Shown here: positions 52,073-59,044 of the stretch, piece by piece
Layout of the letters: each line of letters starts with the position of its first letter
Numbering within the stretch: the stretch's first letter is position 1
DNA from: Myxococcales bacterium
Lineage (GTDB): Bacteria; Myxococcota_A; Polyangia; Haliangiales; Haliangiaceae
Assembly: GCA_016717005.1 (NCBI GenBank)
Contig: JADJUF010000020.1
Span: 1-64,000 of the forward strand
Length of the DNA stretch: 64,000 bases
Reading direction: 5' to 3'
Translations under genes and position numbers: made by a program
The notes under the pieces: model-generated
Seen by the model: only the letters and a program-made list of their open reading frames with translations
Told to the model about the DNA's origin: nothing
Database searches by the model: none

Positions 52073-52864
52073 TCACTGATCGTCGCACGGCGTGCCGAGG
52101 CCGCCCGGGTACACCCCGAGATCGCCGTAGATCATCGAGACGTTGGCCTCGACCGGCACCCGGGTCAGCGCGTTCTTGGCGCTGCCCTTGATCCAGCTGG
52201 CCTCGTCGCTCGACGTCACCAGCCGCAGCTGGCCGTTCTTGGTCGCGAAGATCTCGCCCACCGAGTCGGCGACGACGTTCTTCATGATCTGCGGCTTCAT
52301 CGCGCCGGCCTGGCCGACGAAGACCCGGTAGCCCTTGCCGCCCTCCTCGTCGCGCAGGCGATCGACGTAGTAGTAGGTGCCGCTGTCGTCCCGGGCCAGG
52401 AAGTGGGCCTGGTGCTTCCACAGCGGCGACTTGAACGCGGCCTTGTCGAGGACCGCCCGGGCGTCGCCGTCGGCGAGCGGCTTGAGGACCTCGGTGTCCT
52501 CGCCGCACTGGACGAAGTAGTCGCCGGTGGCCTTGCGGCCGATCGAGGTCCGGCTCTCGACGCGCGGGGACCAGAAGGTGAACTCGAACGACGGCACCGG
52601 CTTGGCGGTCCCGTCGGCGCCGCCGCCGAAGACCCGGAGCTGGTAGACCGCCTTCTTGTCGCCGTAGAAGACCATGTGCTCGTCGCGCCAGCCGCTGTCG
52701 ATCACGTAGATGCCGCCGTCGCTGTCGGTCAGGACCTTGAGCTGGCTCTTGGCCGCGCTGATGTCGACCACGTCGGCCTTCGGCTTCTTCTTGGGGCGGG
52801 CCTCCACGCTGCCGACCGACAGCGAGGTAGCGAGCACGACGAGGGCGACAGGGGCTGCGCGCAT
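52073..52864 (-). CDS. Secreted protein of unknown function
   Basis: A 263-residue protein with signal peptide MRAAPVALVVLATSLSVGSV ending EARPK (no lipobox). The mature part begins with a basic PKKKPKADVV and continues as a beta-rich fold of KIYVIDSG- and VFYGDKKAVYQLRVFG-like strands, repeating YYYVDRLRDEEGGKGYRVFVG and FATKNGQLRLVTSS; a Cys pair occurs at VQCGED and TPCDDQ. It looks like a short propeller or repeat protein. Start 52864 has a clean signal peptide; the ATG at 52903 would overlap the kinase gene. Confidence 0.7.
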   Translation of the reverse strand: MRAAPVALVVLATSLSVGSVEARPKKKPKADVVDISAAKSQLKVLTDSDGGIYVIDSGWRDEHMVFYGDKKAVYQLRVFGGGADGTAKPVPSFEFTFWSPRVESRTSIGRKATGDYFVQCGEDTEVLKPLADGDARAVLDKAAFKSPLWKHQAHFLARDDSGTYYYVDRLRDEEGGKGYRVFVGQAGAMKPQIMKNVVADSVGEIFATKNGQLRLVTSSDEASWIKGSAKNALTRVPVEANVSMIYGDLGVYPGGLGTPCDDQ

Positions 52865-52867
52865 GGT

Positions 52868-52879
52868 CTGGTCATTATA
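52868..52879 (-). promoter_or_regulatory. Candidate promoter -10 element (TATAAT)
   Basis: On the minus strand the perfect hexamer TATAAT occupies 52879-52874 (forward attata), nine bases before the ATG at 52864; transcription from it would give an almost leaderless message for the secreted-protein gene. No convincing TTGACA lies 17 bases upstream (TTGCGG is further away). It shares the 17-bp gap with the divergent kinase gene. Confidence 0.4.
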
Positions 52880-52881
52880 CG

Positions 52882-54588
52882 ATGCCGGCGATGGCTCATT
52901 CACCGCAACACGCCCTCGATGTGGGCTCCGTGATTGCGGAGACCTACACGATCGAGGGGCTGCTGGGCCGCGGTGGCATGGGCGCGGTGTTCGTGGCCAG
53001 CCACGCGCGGCTGCCGGGCAAGAAGGTCGCGATCAAGATCCTCCACCCCGACGTGGCCGACGCGGAGTCGCTGGCGCGGTTCCGGCGCGAGGCCGAGATC
53101 GCCTCGCGCCTGGGCCACCCCAACATCGTCGAGGTCCACGACTGGAACCAGCTCCCCGACGGGACCCCGTACCTCGTGCTCGAGCTGCTGATCGGCGAGT
53201 CGCTGGCCGAGCGCATCAGCCGCGGCCCGATGCCGATCGAGGAGGTCATCCCGGTGGTGCGCCAGGTGGGCGCCGCGCTGGCCGCCGCCCACCGCGAGGG
53301 CATCATCCACCGCGATCTCAAGCCGGCCAACATCTTCCTGATCCCCCAGGACGAGGGACCGCCCCGCGCCAAGGTGCTGGATTTCGGCATCTCCAAGATC
53401 CGCGGGTCGGCCACGGTCCAGACCCAAGACACCCAGATGCTGGGCACGCCCCAGTACATGGCGCCCGAGCAAGCCACCGGTCGCCACGAGCAGGTCGACG
53501 GGCGCACCGACGTGTTCGCGATGGGCGCGGTGGTGTTCGAGATGCTCTCGGGCCACGCCGCGTTCGGCGGCGCCACGATCCCCGAGGTCGTGTTCAAGGT
53601 GGTGTTCGAGCCCGCGCCCGCGCTCACCAGCGTCGCCCCGACGGTGGCGCCGGCGATCGCCGCGGTGATCGATCGCGCGCTGGCCAAGAAGTCCGAGGAG
53701 CGCTGGCCCGACATCGGCAGCTTCGTCGAGGCCCTGACCGGCGCGCCGCTGGCGACCGGACGCGGGCCCGTGCCGACCGGGGAGCGCTCGGCGGCCGCGC
53801 CGTTGACGCCGGCGCGGCAGACCGCCCAGGAGGCGTTCGCGGCGACCGTCGGCTCGGGAGATCACGGCAGCGCGCTGGCCAGCCAGGCCCGGGCCGCCCT
53901 CGGCGTCGGCGCGGCCGCGACGGTGGCCACCGGCGTCGCGCCGCTGGTCGTGGCGCCGCTGGCCGCGGCCCCGAGCGGCGCGGCCCCGCCGGCGCCCCGC
54001 AAGCGCACCGGGCTCATCGTCGGCGCGGTCGTGGTCGTGATCGCCGGTGCGGCCACCGCAGCGGTGCTCGCGACCGGTGGCGGCGGCAAGGCTGGCGCGG
54101 CGCCGCCGGACGCGGCGATGGTCGCGAGCGTGGCTGACGCGGCGCTCGCGGTGCCCGCGCCCGAGCTCGACGCCGGGCCCGCGCCCGACGCCGTCGACGC
54201 GGGCCTCGTCGACGCGACCGTCGTCGAGCCGCCCACCGACGCCCGGGCCGCGAAGCCGATCGACGCGCGCGCGGCGCCCCCGCGGATCGACGCCGGCACC
54301 ACCGGCCCGAGCCCGGCCGATCCCGACGAGCGCGATCCGGCGCTGGCGGCGGCGATCGCCGAGGCCAAGGCCGCGCTGCGCGGCGGCGACGCCGACGGCG
54401 CGCTGCGCGTGACCCGCGGCGCGCTCAACGACTTCCCGACCGCCCAGCAGCTGTTCGCGATCCGCGCCGAGGCCTACTGCGCCAACCAGGATCTCGGTGC
54501 CGCGCAGACCGCGTTCCGGAGCGTCAAGCGACCGAGGCTGCGCGCCCAGGTCAAGCGCGCGTGCGCCAAGGCCGGCTACGAGCTGTAG
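52882..54588 (+). CDS. Transmembrane Ser/Thr protein kinase
   Basis: A 568-residue kinase of the Hanks (eukaryote-like) family; ATG 52882 or 52891. The kinase domain (about 20-285) has GRGGMG (29-34), ATP lysine AIKIL (K52), HRDLKPAN (143-150, catalytic Asp), DFG (167-169) and APEQ (194-197), so it should be active. A linker (300-370) leads to one membrane helix at about 375-398 (LIVGAVVVVIAGAATAAVLA), a DA-rich extracellular stretch, and a C-terminal TPR-like domain (ALAAAIAEAKAALRGGDADGA, LFAIRAEAYCANQDLGAAQTAF). This fits sensory kinases of myxobacteria. Divergent from the secreted-protein gene. Confidence 0.93.
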   Translation: MPAMAHSPQHALDVGSVIAETYTIEGLLGRGGMGAVFVASHARLPGKKVAIKILHPDVADAESLARFRREAEIASRLGHPNIVEVHDWNQLPDGTPYLVLELLIGESLAERISRGPMPIEEVIPVVRQVGAALAAAHREGIIHRDLKPANIFLIPQDEGPPRAKVLDFGISKIRGSATVQTQDTQMLGTPQYMAPEQATGRHEQVDGRTDVFAMGAVVFEMLSGHAAFGGATIPEVVFKVVFEPAPALTSVAPTVAPAIAAVIDRALAKKSEERWPDIGSFVEALTGAPLATGRGPVPTGERSAAAPLTPARQTAQEAFAATVGSGDHGSALASQARAALGVGAAATVATGVAPLVVAPLAAAPSGAAPPAPRKRTGLIVGAVVVVIAGAATAAVLATGGGGKAGAAPPDAAMVASVADAALAVPAPELDAGPAPDAVDAGLVDATVVEPPTDARAAKPIDARAAPPRIDAGTTGPSPADPDERDPALAAAIAEAKAALRGGDADGALRVTRGALNDFPTAQQLFAIRAEAYCANQDLGAAQTAFRSVKRPRLRAQVKRACAKAGYEL

Positions 54589-54592
54589 CCCG

Positions 54593-55126
54593 CTACCGCG
54601 ACGCACCCGCCAGCGCCGGGAGATCGACTGACACGCCGGCGGCGACGAACACCTCGGCCGCCCCGCCCTCGAGCTGACGCGCGCCGAGGTCGAGGTACGC
54701 GCCGGTGGCGAGCACGCCGAGGACGCCGAGCGCGCCGCCGCCGTCGCCCGCGCCCCAGCGCACCCCGGCCAGCCGCCGCCGCAGCGCCGCCCGCGCCACC
54801 AGCGCGCGCCGCGGCTGGCCGGCGGTGACGCCCCAGAACAGCTCGCCGCGGCCGCCGATCCAGATCGCGCGATCGAGCCGCCGCGCCAGCGCGACGTAGG
54901 TGCCGTGAGCCGCGCCGCGGGCGGCGACGTCCTCGACGACCCAGCCGGCCCCGAGGTCGACCGTCGCGGCCGATCGATCGTCGAGCGCGCTGGCGTGCGC
55001 GCCGATCGACGCGCGGGTGCCGACGCCGTCGGCGGTGCCGACCGCGCCCAGCGTCGACTGGGTCGGCGGGATCACGCACGCGGCCGCGACCACCGTCGCC
55101 AGCGCCGCGAGCCCGCCCGCGGTCAC
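54593..55126 (-). CDS. Outer-membrane-type lipoprotein coupled to its upstream neighbour
   Basis: A 177-residue protein with a GTG start at 55126 that overlaps the TGA of the upstream gene (GTGA). VTAGGLAALATVVAAACVIP has lipobox AAAC. The mature part is beta-rich (DLGAGWVVEDVA, RAIWIGGRGELFWGV, GAYLDLGARQLEGGAAEVFVA), fitting a small outer-membrane-associated beta-barrel or sheet domain. No family recognised. Overlap with the preceding gene implies translational coupling. Confidence 0.65.
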   Translation of the reverse strand: MTAGGLAALATVVAAACVIPPTQSTLGAVGTADGVGTRASIGAHASALDDRSAATVDLGAGWVVEDVAARGAAHGTYVALARRLDRAIWIGGRGELFWGVTAGQPRRALVARAALRRRLAGVRWGAGDGGGALGVLGVLATGAYLDLGARQLEGGAAEVFVAAGVSVDLPALAGASR

Positions 55127-55797
55127 CGGAACTCCGTCGACGTCATCGACAGCTTGAGCGTCCCGCCGAACGACCGCGCGTCGATCGTGGCCCCGCCGTT
55201 GCGCAGCGACTCGTCCTGGTGGTAGGCCTCGAGCGCCACGCCCAGGCGCGCGGCCCCCATCGGGTACACGTACTGGCCGCCGAGCCGGTACTGGCGCGAC
55301 GAGGTCTCGATCGGATCCTCCGACGTCAGGTCGAACCCGTGGCGGTACGCGCCAGCGTAGACGCCCCACCCGGCCGGCGCGTAGCCGAGCTGCACGTCGG
55401 CGATCCCGCCGAAGAACCCGCCGCCGCCGCCGCCCATGCCGCCGCCCGACAACGCCACCGCCAGCGACACGTCGCCGACGATGAGGCGCGGGCGCACGTA
55501 CGGGAACCCGCCCTTGACCGACACCTCCTGGCCGGCCGCCTTGTGCGCGACCTGGGCGTAGACCGCGCCGGCCTCGAGCCCGAAGTTGCGCGCGAACCGG
55601 AACATCGCCGAGCCCTCGGCCTGGAACGCCTGGCGATCGGGCCCGGCGCCGAGCGCCGCGCGGCCCTCGAGCACGCCGTGGCTGGACCGCCGGGGAGACT
55701 GCGGCCCGGCGCCGACGCCGAGCGGCGGCGCCACGCACCCGGCGACCAAGAGCGACAGGATCCAGATCGATCGCGCGGCGGTGAGCACGGGCGCCAT
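55123..55797 (-). CDS. Outer-membrane beta-barrel-like lipoprotein
   Basis: A 224-residue lipoprotein: MAPVLTAARSIWILSLLVAGC, lipobox VAGC. The mature part consists of alternating strands such as FRFARNFGLEAGAVYAQVA, FPYVRPRLIVGDVSLAVALS, GYAPAGWGVYAGAYRHGFDL, QYRLGGQYVYPMGAARLGVA and SFGGTLKLSMTSTEF, with a Gly-rich GGGMGGGGGGFFGG turn. The aromatic C-terminal end (STEFR) is close to outer-membrane strand signatures. It is followed by the coupled lipoprotein gene and lies 194 bp downstream of tfuA, so could share the ycaO-tfuA transcript. Confidence 0.65.
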   Translation of the reverse strand: MAPVLTAARSIWILSLLVAGCVAPPLGVGAGPQSPRRSSHGVLEGRAALGAGPDRQAFQAEGSAMFRFARNFGLEAGAVYAQVAHKAAGQEVSVKGGFPYVRPRLIVGDVSLAVALSGGGMGGGGGGFFGGIADVQLGYAPAGWGVYAGAYRHGFDLTSEDPIETSSRQYRLGGQYVYPMGAARLGVALEAYHQDESLRNGGATIDARSFGGTLKLSMTSTEFR

Positions 55798-55991
55798 CTG
55801 AGCAACGTCCGTGCCCGGGCGCACCAGCGCACGACCGCGATTCGACGGCGCGACCGCGCGGCGCTGACGCACGCTCGCCACAGGTCCATGACGCCGATGT
55901 CGGGCGCCTCGGGCCACCGCGACATGGCTGTCCGGATCGCGGCGATCAGCGCGGCCGGCCCGCCGCCGGGACGATCGCCCCGGCGACGCCG

Positions 55992-56732
55992 TCAGCGCGC
56001 GCGCCGCGTCGCCAGCGCCAGCAGCTGCGCGAACGCCCACGTGCGGGGCACCGGCGCGCCGGGCGCGGACACCGGCGGCGTGTCCGCCAGCGTGCGCAGG
56101 AGCGCGCGCGCGTCGTCGGCCTTGCGGTCGAACGGGTGCGCGACGCGCCACGCCGTGAACCGCGCGCGCGCCGGTGCCGGCACGGCCGCGTCGACCGCGG
56201 CCCAGGTGCGATCCCAGTACGCGATCGCCGCGGCCGCGCGCACGACCATCGTCGCGGCGCGCGCGTCGAGCACGCCGGCGACGCGGGCCCGCGCCACGAC
56301 CGCGCGGACGTTCACGAGCGGCACCGACAGCGCCAGGTAGCCGCCCTCGGCCGGCAGGTGCGCGACCGCGACCTCGGCGTCGCCGATCAGCCGGCCGCGC
56401 CGGTAGTCGCGGTAGATCGAGCCGACCCCGCGCATGCCGAACCGATCGAGCTCGGCCGCGCGCAGCGCGCCCATGCTGGCGGCGCCCCACACCTCGACGC
56501 CGTGCTCGAGCGCCAGCAAGAGCTCCTTGTGCCAGACCGCGGCCATGCGCTCGAAGTAGCCGTCGATGATCACCAGCCGCGCCGGGCGCCGGCGCCGCAG
56601 CAGCCGGACCACGTCGAGCGCGGCCACCGGCGGACGCAGCTCGGCGTCGGGCGCCAGCGCCCGCACCTCGGCCGCCGGCAGGCTGGGTCCGACGAAGACG
56701 ATCGTCGCGCCGTCGGCGCGCGCCGGCCGCAT
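55992..56732 (-). CDS. TfuA-like protein (thioamidation partner of YcaO)
   Basis: A 246-residue TfuA-family protein. IVFVGPSLPAAEVRALAPDAELRPP opens the domain; LVIIDGYFERMAAVWHKELL LALEHGVEVWGAASMGALRAAE, then LDRFGMRGVGSIYRDYRRGRLIGDAEVAVAH, is the conserved TfuA core. TfuA supplies sulfide in YcaO-dependent backbone thioamidation (as with methyl-coenzyme M reductase and thiopeptide-like products) and was first known from trifolitoxin. Its ATG overlaps the ycaO stop by one base (TGATG). The C-terminal helices (YWDRTWAAVD, AWRVAHPFDRKADDARALL) are usual. Confidence 0.9.
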   Translation of the reverse strand: MRPARADGATIVFVGPSLPAAEVRALAPDAELRPPVAALDVVRLLRRRRPARLVIIDGYFERMAAVWHKELLLALEHGVEVWGAASMGALRAAELDRFGMRGVGSIYRDYRRGRLIGDAEVAVAHLPAEGGYLALSVPLVNVRAVVARARVAGVLDARAATMVVRAAAAIAYWDRTWAAVDAAVPAPARARFTAWRVAHPFDRKADDARALLRTLADTPPVSAPGAPVPRTWAFAQLLALATRRAR

Positions 56733-57928
56733 CAGCCCAGCCCCTCGAGCCGCGTGGCCCGGCCCGGCACCAGCACCTTGACCACCGGCACGTCGAGCCC
56801 GGGCTGGCGGAGATCGACCACGACCGCCTCGGGCGTGCCGGCCGCGGCCAGCGCCGCGAGCACCTGGGCCAGCGCGTCGCCGAGCTCGCGCACGTGCGGC
56901 CGCGGGTACGCGCCGGCGTCGATCGACTCGTCGGGCGGCGCCGCGTACCGGCGCCACACCCGCGCCAGCACGCGCCGATCGCTGGCGCGCTGGTAGTCGT
57001 GCGGAAAGAAGTCGTCGCGCGCGCCCGAGATGTACGTCATCCGGGTCTGGGCCGCCTCGGTGATCGCCCGGGCCATCGCGATCGCCGGATCGAGGTGACA
57101 GCCGAAGCCCTGGTAGAAGCCGACCGCGCGCCAGCTCGGCTCGCGCGGGTCGTGCATCAGGCCGCAGCCGAACACCGGCACGTCGACGTCGCTGGTCAGG
57201 TCCCACAACCACAGCCGCGCGCCGGCCGCGGTCACCTGCGCGATCAGCCGCTGGACCGTGCGATCGGCGACGGTGTCGAGCACGACCCGGCGATCGTGGC
57301 CGGTCAGGCGCCAGGTGGCCTCGGCGTCGCGCTCGATCACCTCGCACAGGCCGTGGACGATCGCCTCGACCAGGGTGTTGCCCGAGGCCAGGCCGTTGGA
57401 CGACACGTCGAACAGCGGCGGCGCGGTCGCGGCCGGCACGCAGTCGAGCGTCACCGACTCCCACGGCACCCAGACCGCGCGGCCGCTCGGCAGCGCCACG
57501 CCCCGGACCCAGGGCCGCGCGACGTCGAGCGCGAACCGGCGCGGGTGACGCGGCAGCGCCTGGGCCAGCGCGATCGTGCGCGGCCCCAGCGTCCGCGCGC
57601 TGGCGACGCGATCGGGCCGACGCTCCTCGGCGTGCCAGGTCTCGAGGCTCTCCATCAACGCCGACACCTTGGCCGCGAGCGCGGTCACGCCCTTGCCCTG
57701 CGACGACGACAGCGACTTGCCCATCGGCCGGATCGCCGCGAACACCGGCACGCCGAGCGCGTCGAGCCCGGTCAGCTCGGCCAGGCGGGTGAGCCCGACC
57801 CGCGGCGCCAGCGGCGCGAACCGACGCCAGGTCTCGGCCAGGGTCGCGGTCCGCAGCGTGCCGACCCGCGTCCGGACGGGCGCGGACAGGGGCTGGCCGA
57901 ACAGCGACGCGATCACGCGCGGCACCAT
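56732..57928 (-). CDS. YcaO-domain cyclodehydratase/thioamide synthetase
   Basis: A 398-residue YcaO protein. The ATP-binding elements are visible: SSSQGKGVTALAAKVSALME followed by SLETWHAEE (Ser89, Glu93, Glu96) and SSNGLASGNTLVEAIVHGLC then EVIERDA (Glu188, Glu196, Glu199/Arg200). Downstream segments GFGCHLDPAIAMARAITEAAQTR and MTYISGARDDFF are typical of TfuA-associated family members. YcaO enzymes phosphorylate a peptide amide and add Cys/Ser/Thr side chains (azolines) or, with TfuA, sulfide (thioamide). Immediate coupling to tfuA argues for thioamidation. No precursor-peptide gene was recognised next to it. Confidence 0.92.
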   Translation of the reverse strand: MVPRVIASLFGQPLSAPVRTRVGTLRTATLAETWRRFAPLAPRVGLTRLAELTGLDALGVPVFAAIRPMGKSLSSSQGKGVTALAAKVSALMESLETWHAEERRPDRVASARTLGPRTIALAQALPRHPRRFALDVARPWVRGVALPSGRAVWVPWESVTLDCVPAATAPPLFDVSSNGLASGNTLVEAIVHGLCEVIERDAEATWRLTGHDRRVVLDTVADRTVQRLIAQVTAAGARLWLWDLTSDVDVPVFGCGLMHDPREPSWRAVGFYQGFGCHLDPAIAMARAITEAAQTRMTYISGARDDFFPHDYQRASDRRVLARVWRRYAAPPDESIDAGAYPRPHVRELGDALAQVLAALAAAGTPEAVVVDLRQPGLDVPVVKVLVPGRATRLEGLG

Positions 57929-57984
57929 ACCCGCGCCGCCGCCTGTACGCGCCGCTACCGAGGCCGATTCCGGCGACTCGAATT

Positions 57985-58030
57985 CATGAAACTATTTTCA
58001 GTTTTTATTGACCCGAAGTCAATAGGATAC
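57985..58030. promoter_or_regulatory. AT-rich intergenic patch with inverted repeats
   Basis: Between the divergent ycaO and the lipoprotein at 58087 lies the only AT-rich stretch in this region (aaactattttcagttttta, then attgacccgaagtcaatagg). TATTGAC CCGAA GTCAATA (58006-58024) is a perfect 7-bp inverted repeat with a 5-bp spacer, a repressor-operator shape. AAACT ... AGTTT (from 57989) is a second, weaker one. TTGACC at 58009 could serve as a -35 for the plus strand. Probable control region for one or both genes. Confidence 0.55.
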
Positions 58031-58086
58031 GGGTTCACGTCGAGCCGCGGCCTTGCGACCCGGTGCGCGGTGACTACTCAGACCGC

Positions 58087-58722
58087 ATGGACCTCCGCCT
58101 CGTCTCCACCCTCGCGGCAACCCTGGCGACCGCCGCGTGCGGCTTCGCCCCCACCGGTAGCGACGCGCCGCTGGCCGACCGCCTGGCCGCGCGCGCGCGC
58201 CTCGACGTCGCGGCCGACGGCGATCTCGCGGTCACCGCGATCGCGCGCGGCCAGGCGCTGGCGCTGACGCCGACGATCGTCGGCGGCGAGGTCGTGCTCC
58301 GCACGACCGCCGACCACTACCTGCTGGTCGAGGACCTGACGCTGCCGCTGGCCGACGTCACCGTCCCCGCCGGCATGCTCGGTCCGGCGCCGGTGCGCTT
58401 CACCGACCTGCGGCTGACGCTCGGCACCCAGCTGTCGGTGCCCATCCCCGTCGACGGCCCGCTCGACGCGATCGTCGGCTTCGGCAAGGCCGACCTGATC
58501 CTCGACTGGTCGCTGGTCAGCGACGACGGCGCGGTCCTGCCGCTGGGCATGCGCAAGGCCCCGCGCACGCCGTTCACCGTCGCGATCACCACCGACCTCG
58601 ACGGCCGCGTCCGCGCCGACCTGGCGACGCACATCGACGGCACCGCGATCGTCGTCACCGACCTCGCCGCGCTCACCGACCTGACCCTCGCGATCACCAG
58701 CGCCAGCGCCGTCGCCGAGTAG
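58087..58722 (+). CDS. Lipoprotein of unknown function
   Basis: A 211-residue lipoprotein (MDLRLVSTLAATLATAACGF, lipobox TAAC). Strand-rich mature part: ADRLAARARLDVAADGDLAV, ALALTPTIVGGEVVLRTTAD, LGPAPVRFTDLRLTLGTQLS, ADLILDWSLVSDDGAVLPLG, FTVAITTDLDGRVRADLATH. This could be a lipid-binding, LEA-like beta domain, but I cannot name the family. Start 58087 is preceded by the AT-rich control region. It is divergent from ycaO. Confidence 0.7.
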   Translation: MDLRLVSTLAATLATAACGFAPTGSDAPLADRLAARARLDVAADGDLAVTAIARGQALALTPTIVGGEVVLRTTADHYLLVEDLTLPLADVTVPAGMLGPAPVRFTDLRLTLGTQLSVPIPVDGPLDAIVGFGKADLILDWSLVSDDGAVLPLGMRKAPRTPFTVAITTDLDGRVRADLATHIDGTAIVVTDLAALTDLTLAITSASAVAE

Positions 58723-58745
58723 CGCAGCGGGCGACGCCGGCGGCC

Positions 58746-58772
58746 GGGCTGGCCGCGGATCGCGGCCAGCCC
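58746..58772 (+). terminator. Strong hairpin, terminator candidate
   Basis: GGGCTGGCCGCG GAT CGCGGCCAGCCC: a perfect 12-bp stem with a 3-nt loop, 24 bp after the stop of the lipoprotein gene. There is no T-run after it, so it may be a Rho-independent-like stabiliser rather than a classic terminator. Confidence 0.5.
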
Positions 58773-59009
58773 CGCGCGGTGGAGCCGGCCACCACCGACA
58801 GGAACATCGACGCGCCGCGCGACGCGCCACGGCACCTGCCGTCGCCTGCGACCGCGCGACATCGACGAGGAGCTGGTCGACGTCAGCGCGGGCGGCGCGG
58901 CGCTCGCCACGGCGCCGTGAGCGAGGCGGCGCCGCGGAACGGCGGCGGGCAGCATTGAACCTCGGCCGGGGGGCGACGTAGCCTCGGAGGAGCGTCAGCC
59001 GCCGTCGGC

Positions 59010-59025
59010 GGTTTGAGCTCAAACC
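59010..59025. promoter_or_regulatory. 16-bp palindrome GGTTTGAGCTCAAACC
   Basis: A perfect palindrome with a central GAGCTC, located 19 bp before the ATG of the propeller lipoprotein gene. Such symmetry near a start codon is typical of a regulator binding site. It could equally be a short hairpin in the mRNA leader. Confidence 0.5.
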
Positions 59026-59044
59026 CCCACAAAGTAGAAACCAC

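Larger units (their letters stand above)
58723..59044. other. 322-bp spacer with hairpin, possible gene tail and palindrome
   Basis: Contains the hairpin at 58746-58772 and the palindrome at 59010-59025. One frame reads RDIDEELVDVSAGGAALATAP to a TGA at about 58918-58920, which looks like a coding tail, but no start or family supports it. The last 35 bp carry aaagtagaaaccac before the ATG at 59045, a low-GC leader. Confidence 0.45.

Noticed and set aside
55889..55991. Small frames between tfuA and the downstream lipoprotein as precursor candidates
   Set aside because: They are Arg/Pro-rich in both strands with no Cys/Ser/Thr-rich core; not better than chance.
57985..58090. MKLFSVFIDPKSIGYGFTSS as a possible precursor peptide for YcaO-TfuA
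   Set aside because: It lies on the opposite strand from ycaO, overlaps the inverted repeat and runs into the next gene in a wrong frame; no leader or core pattern.
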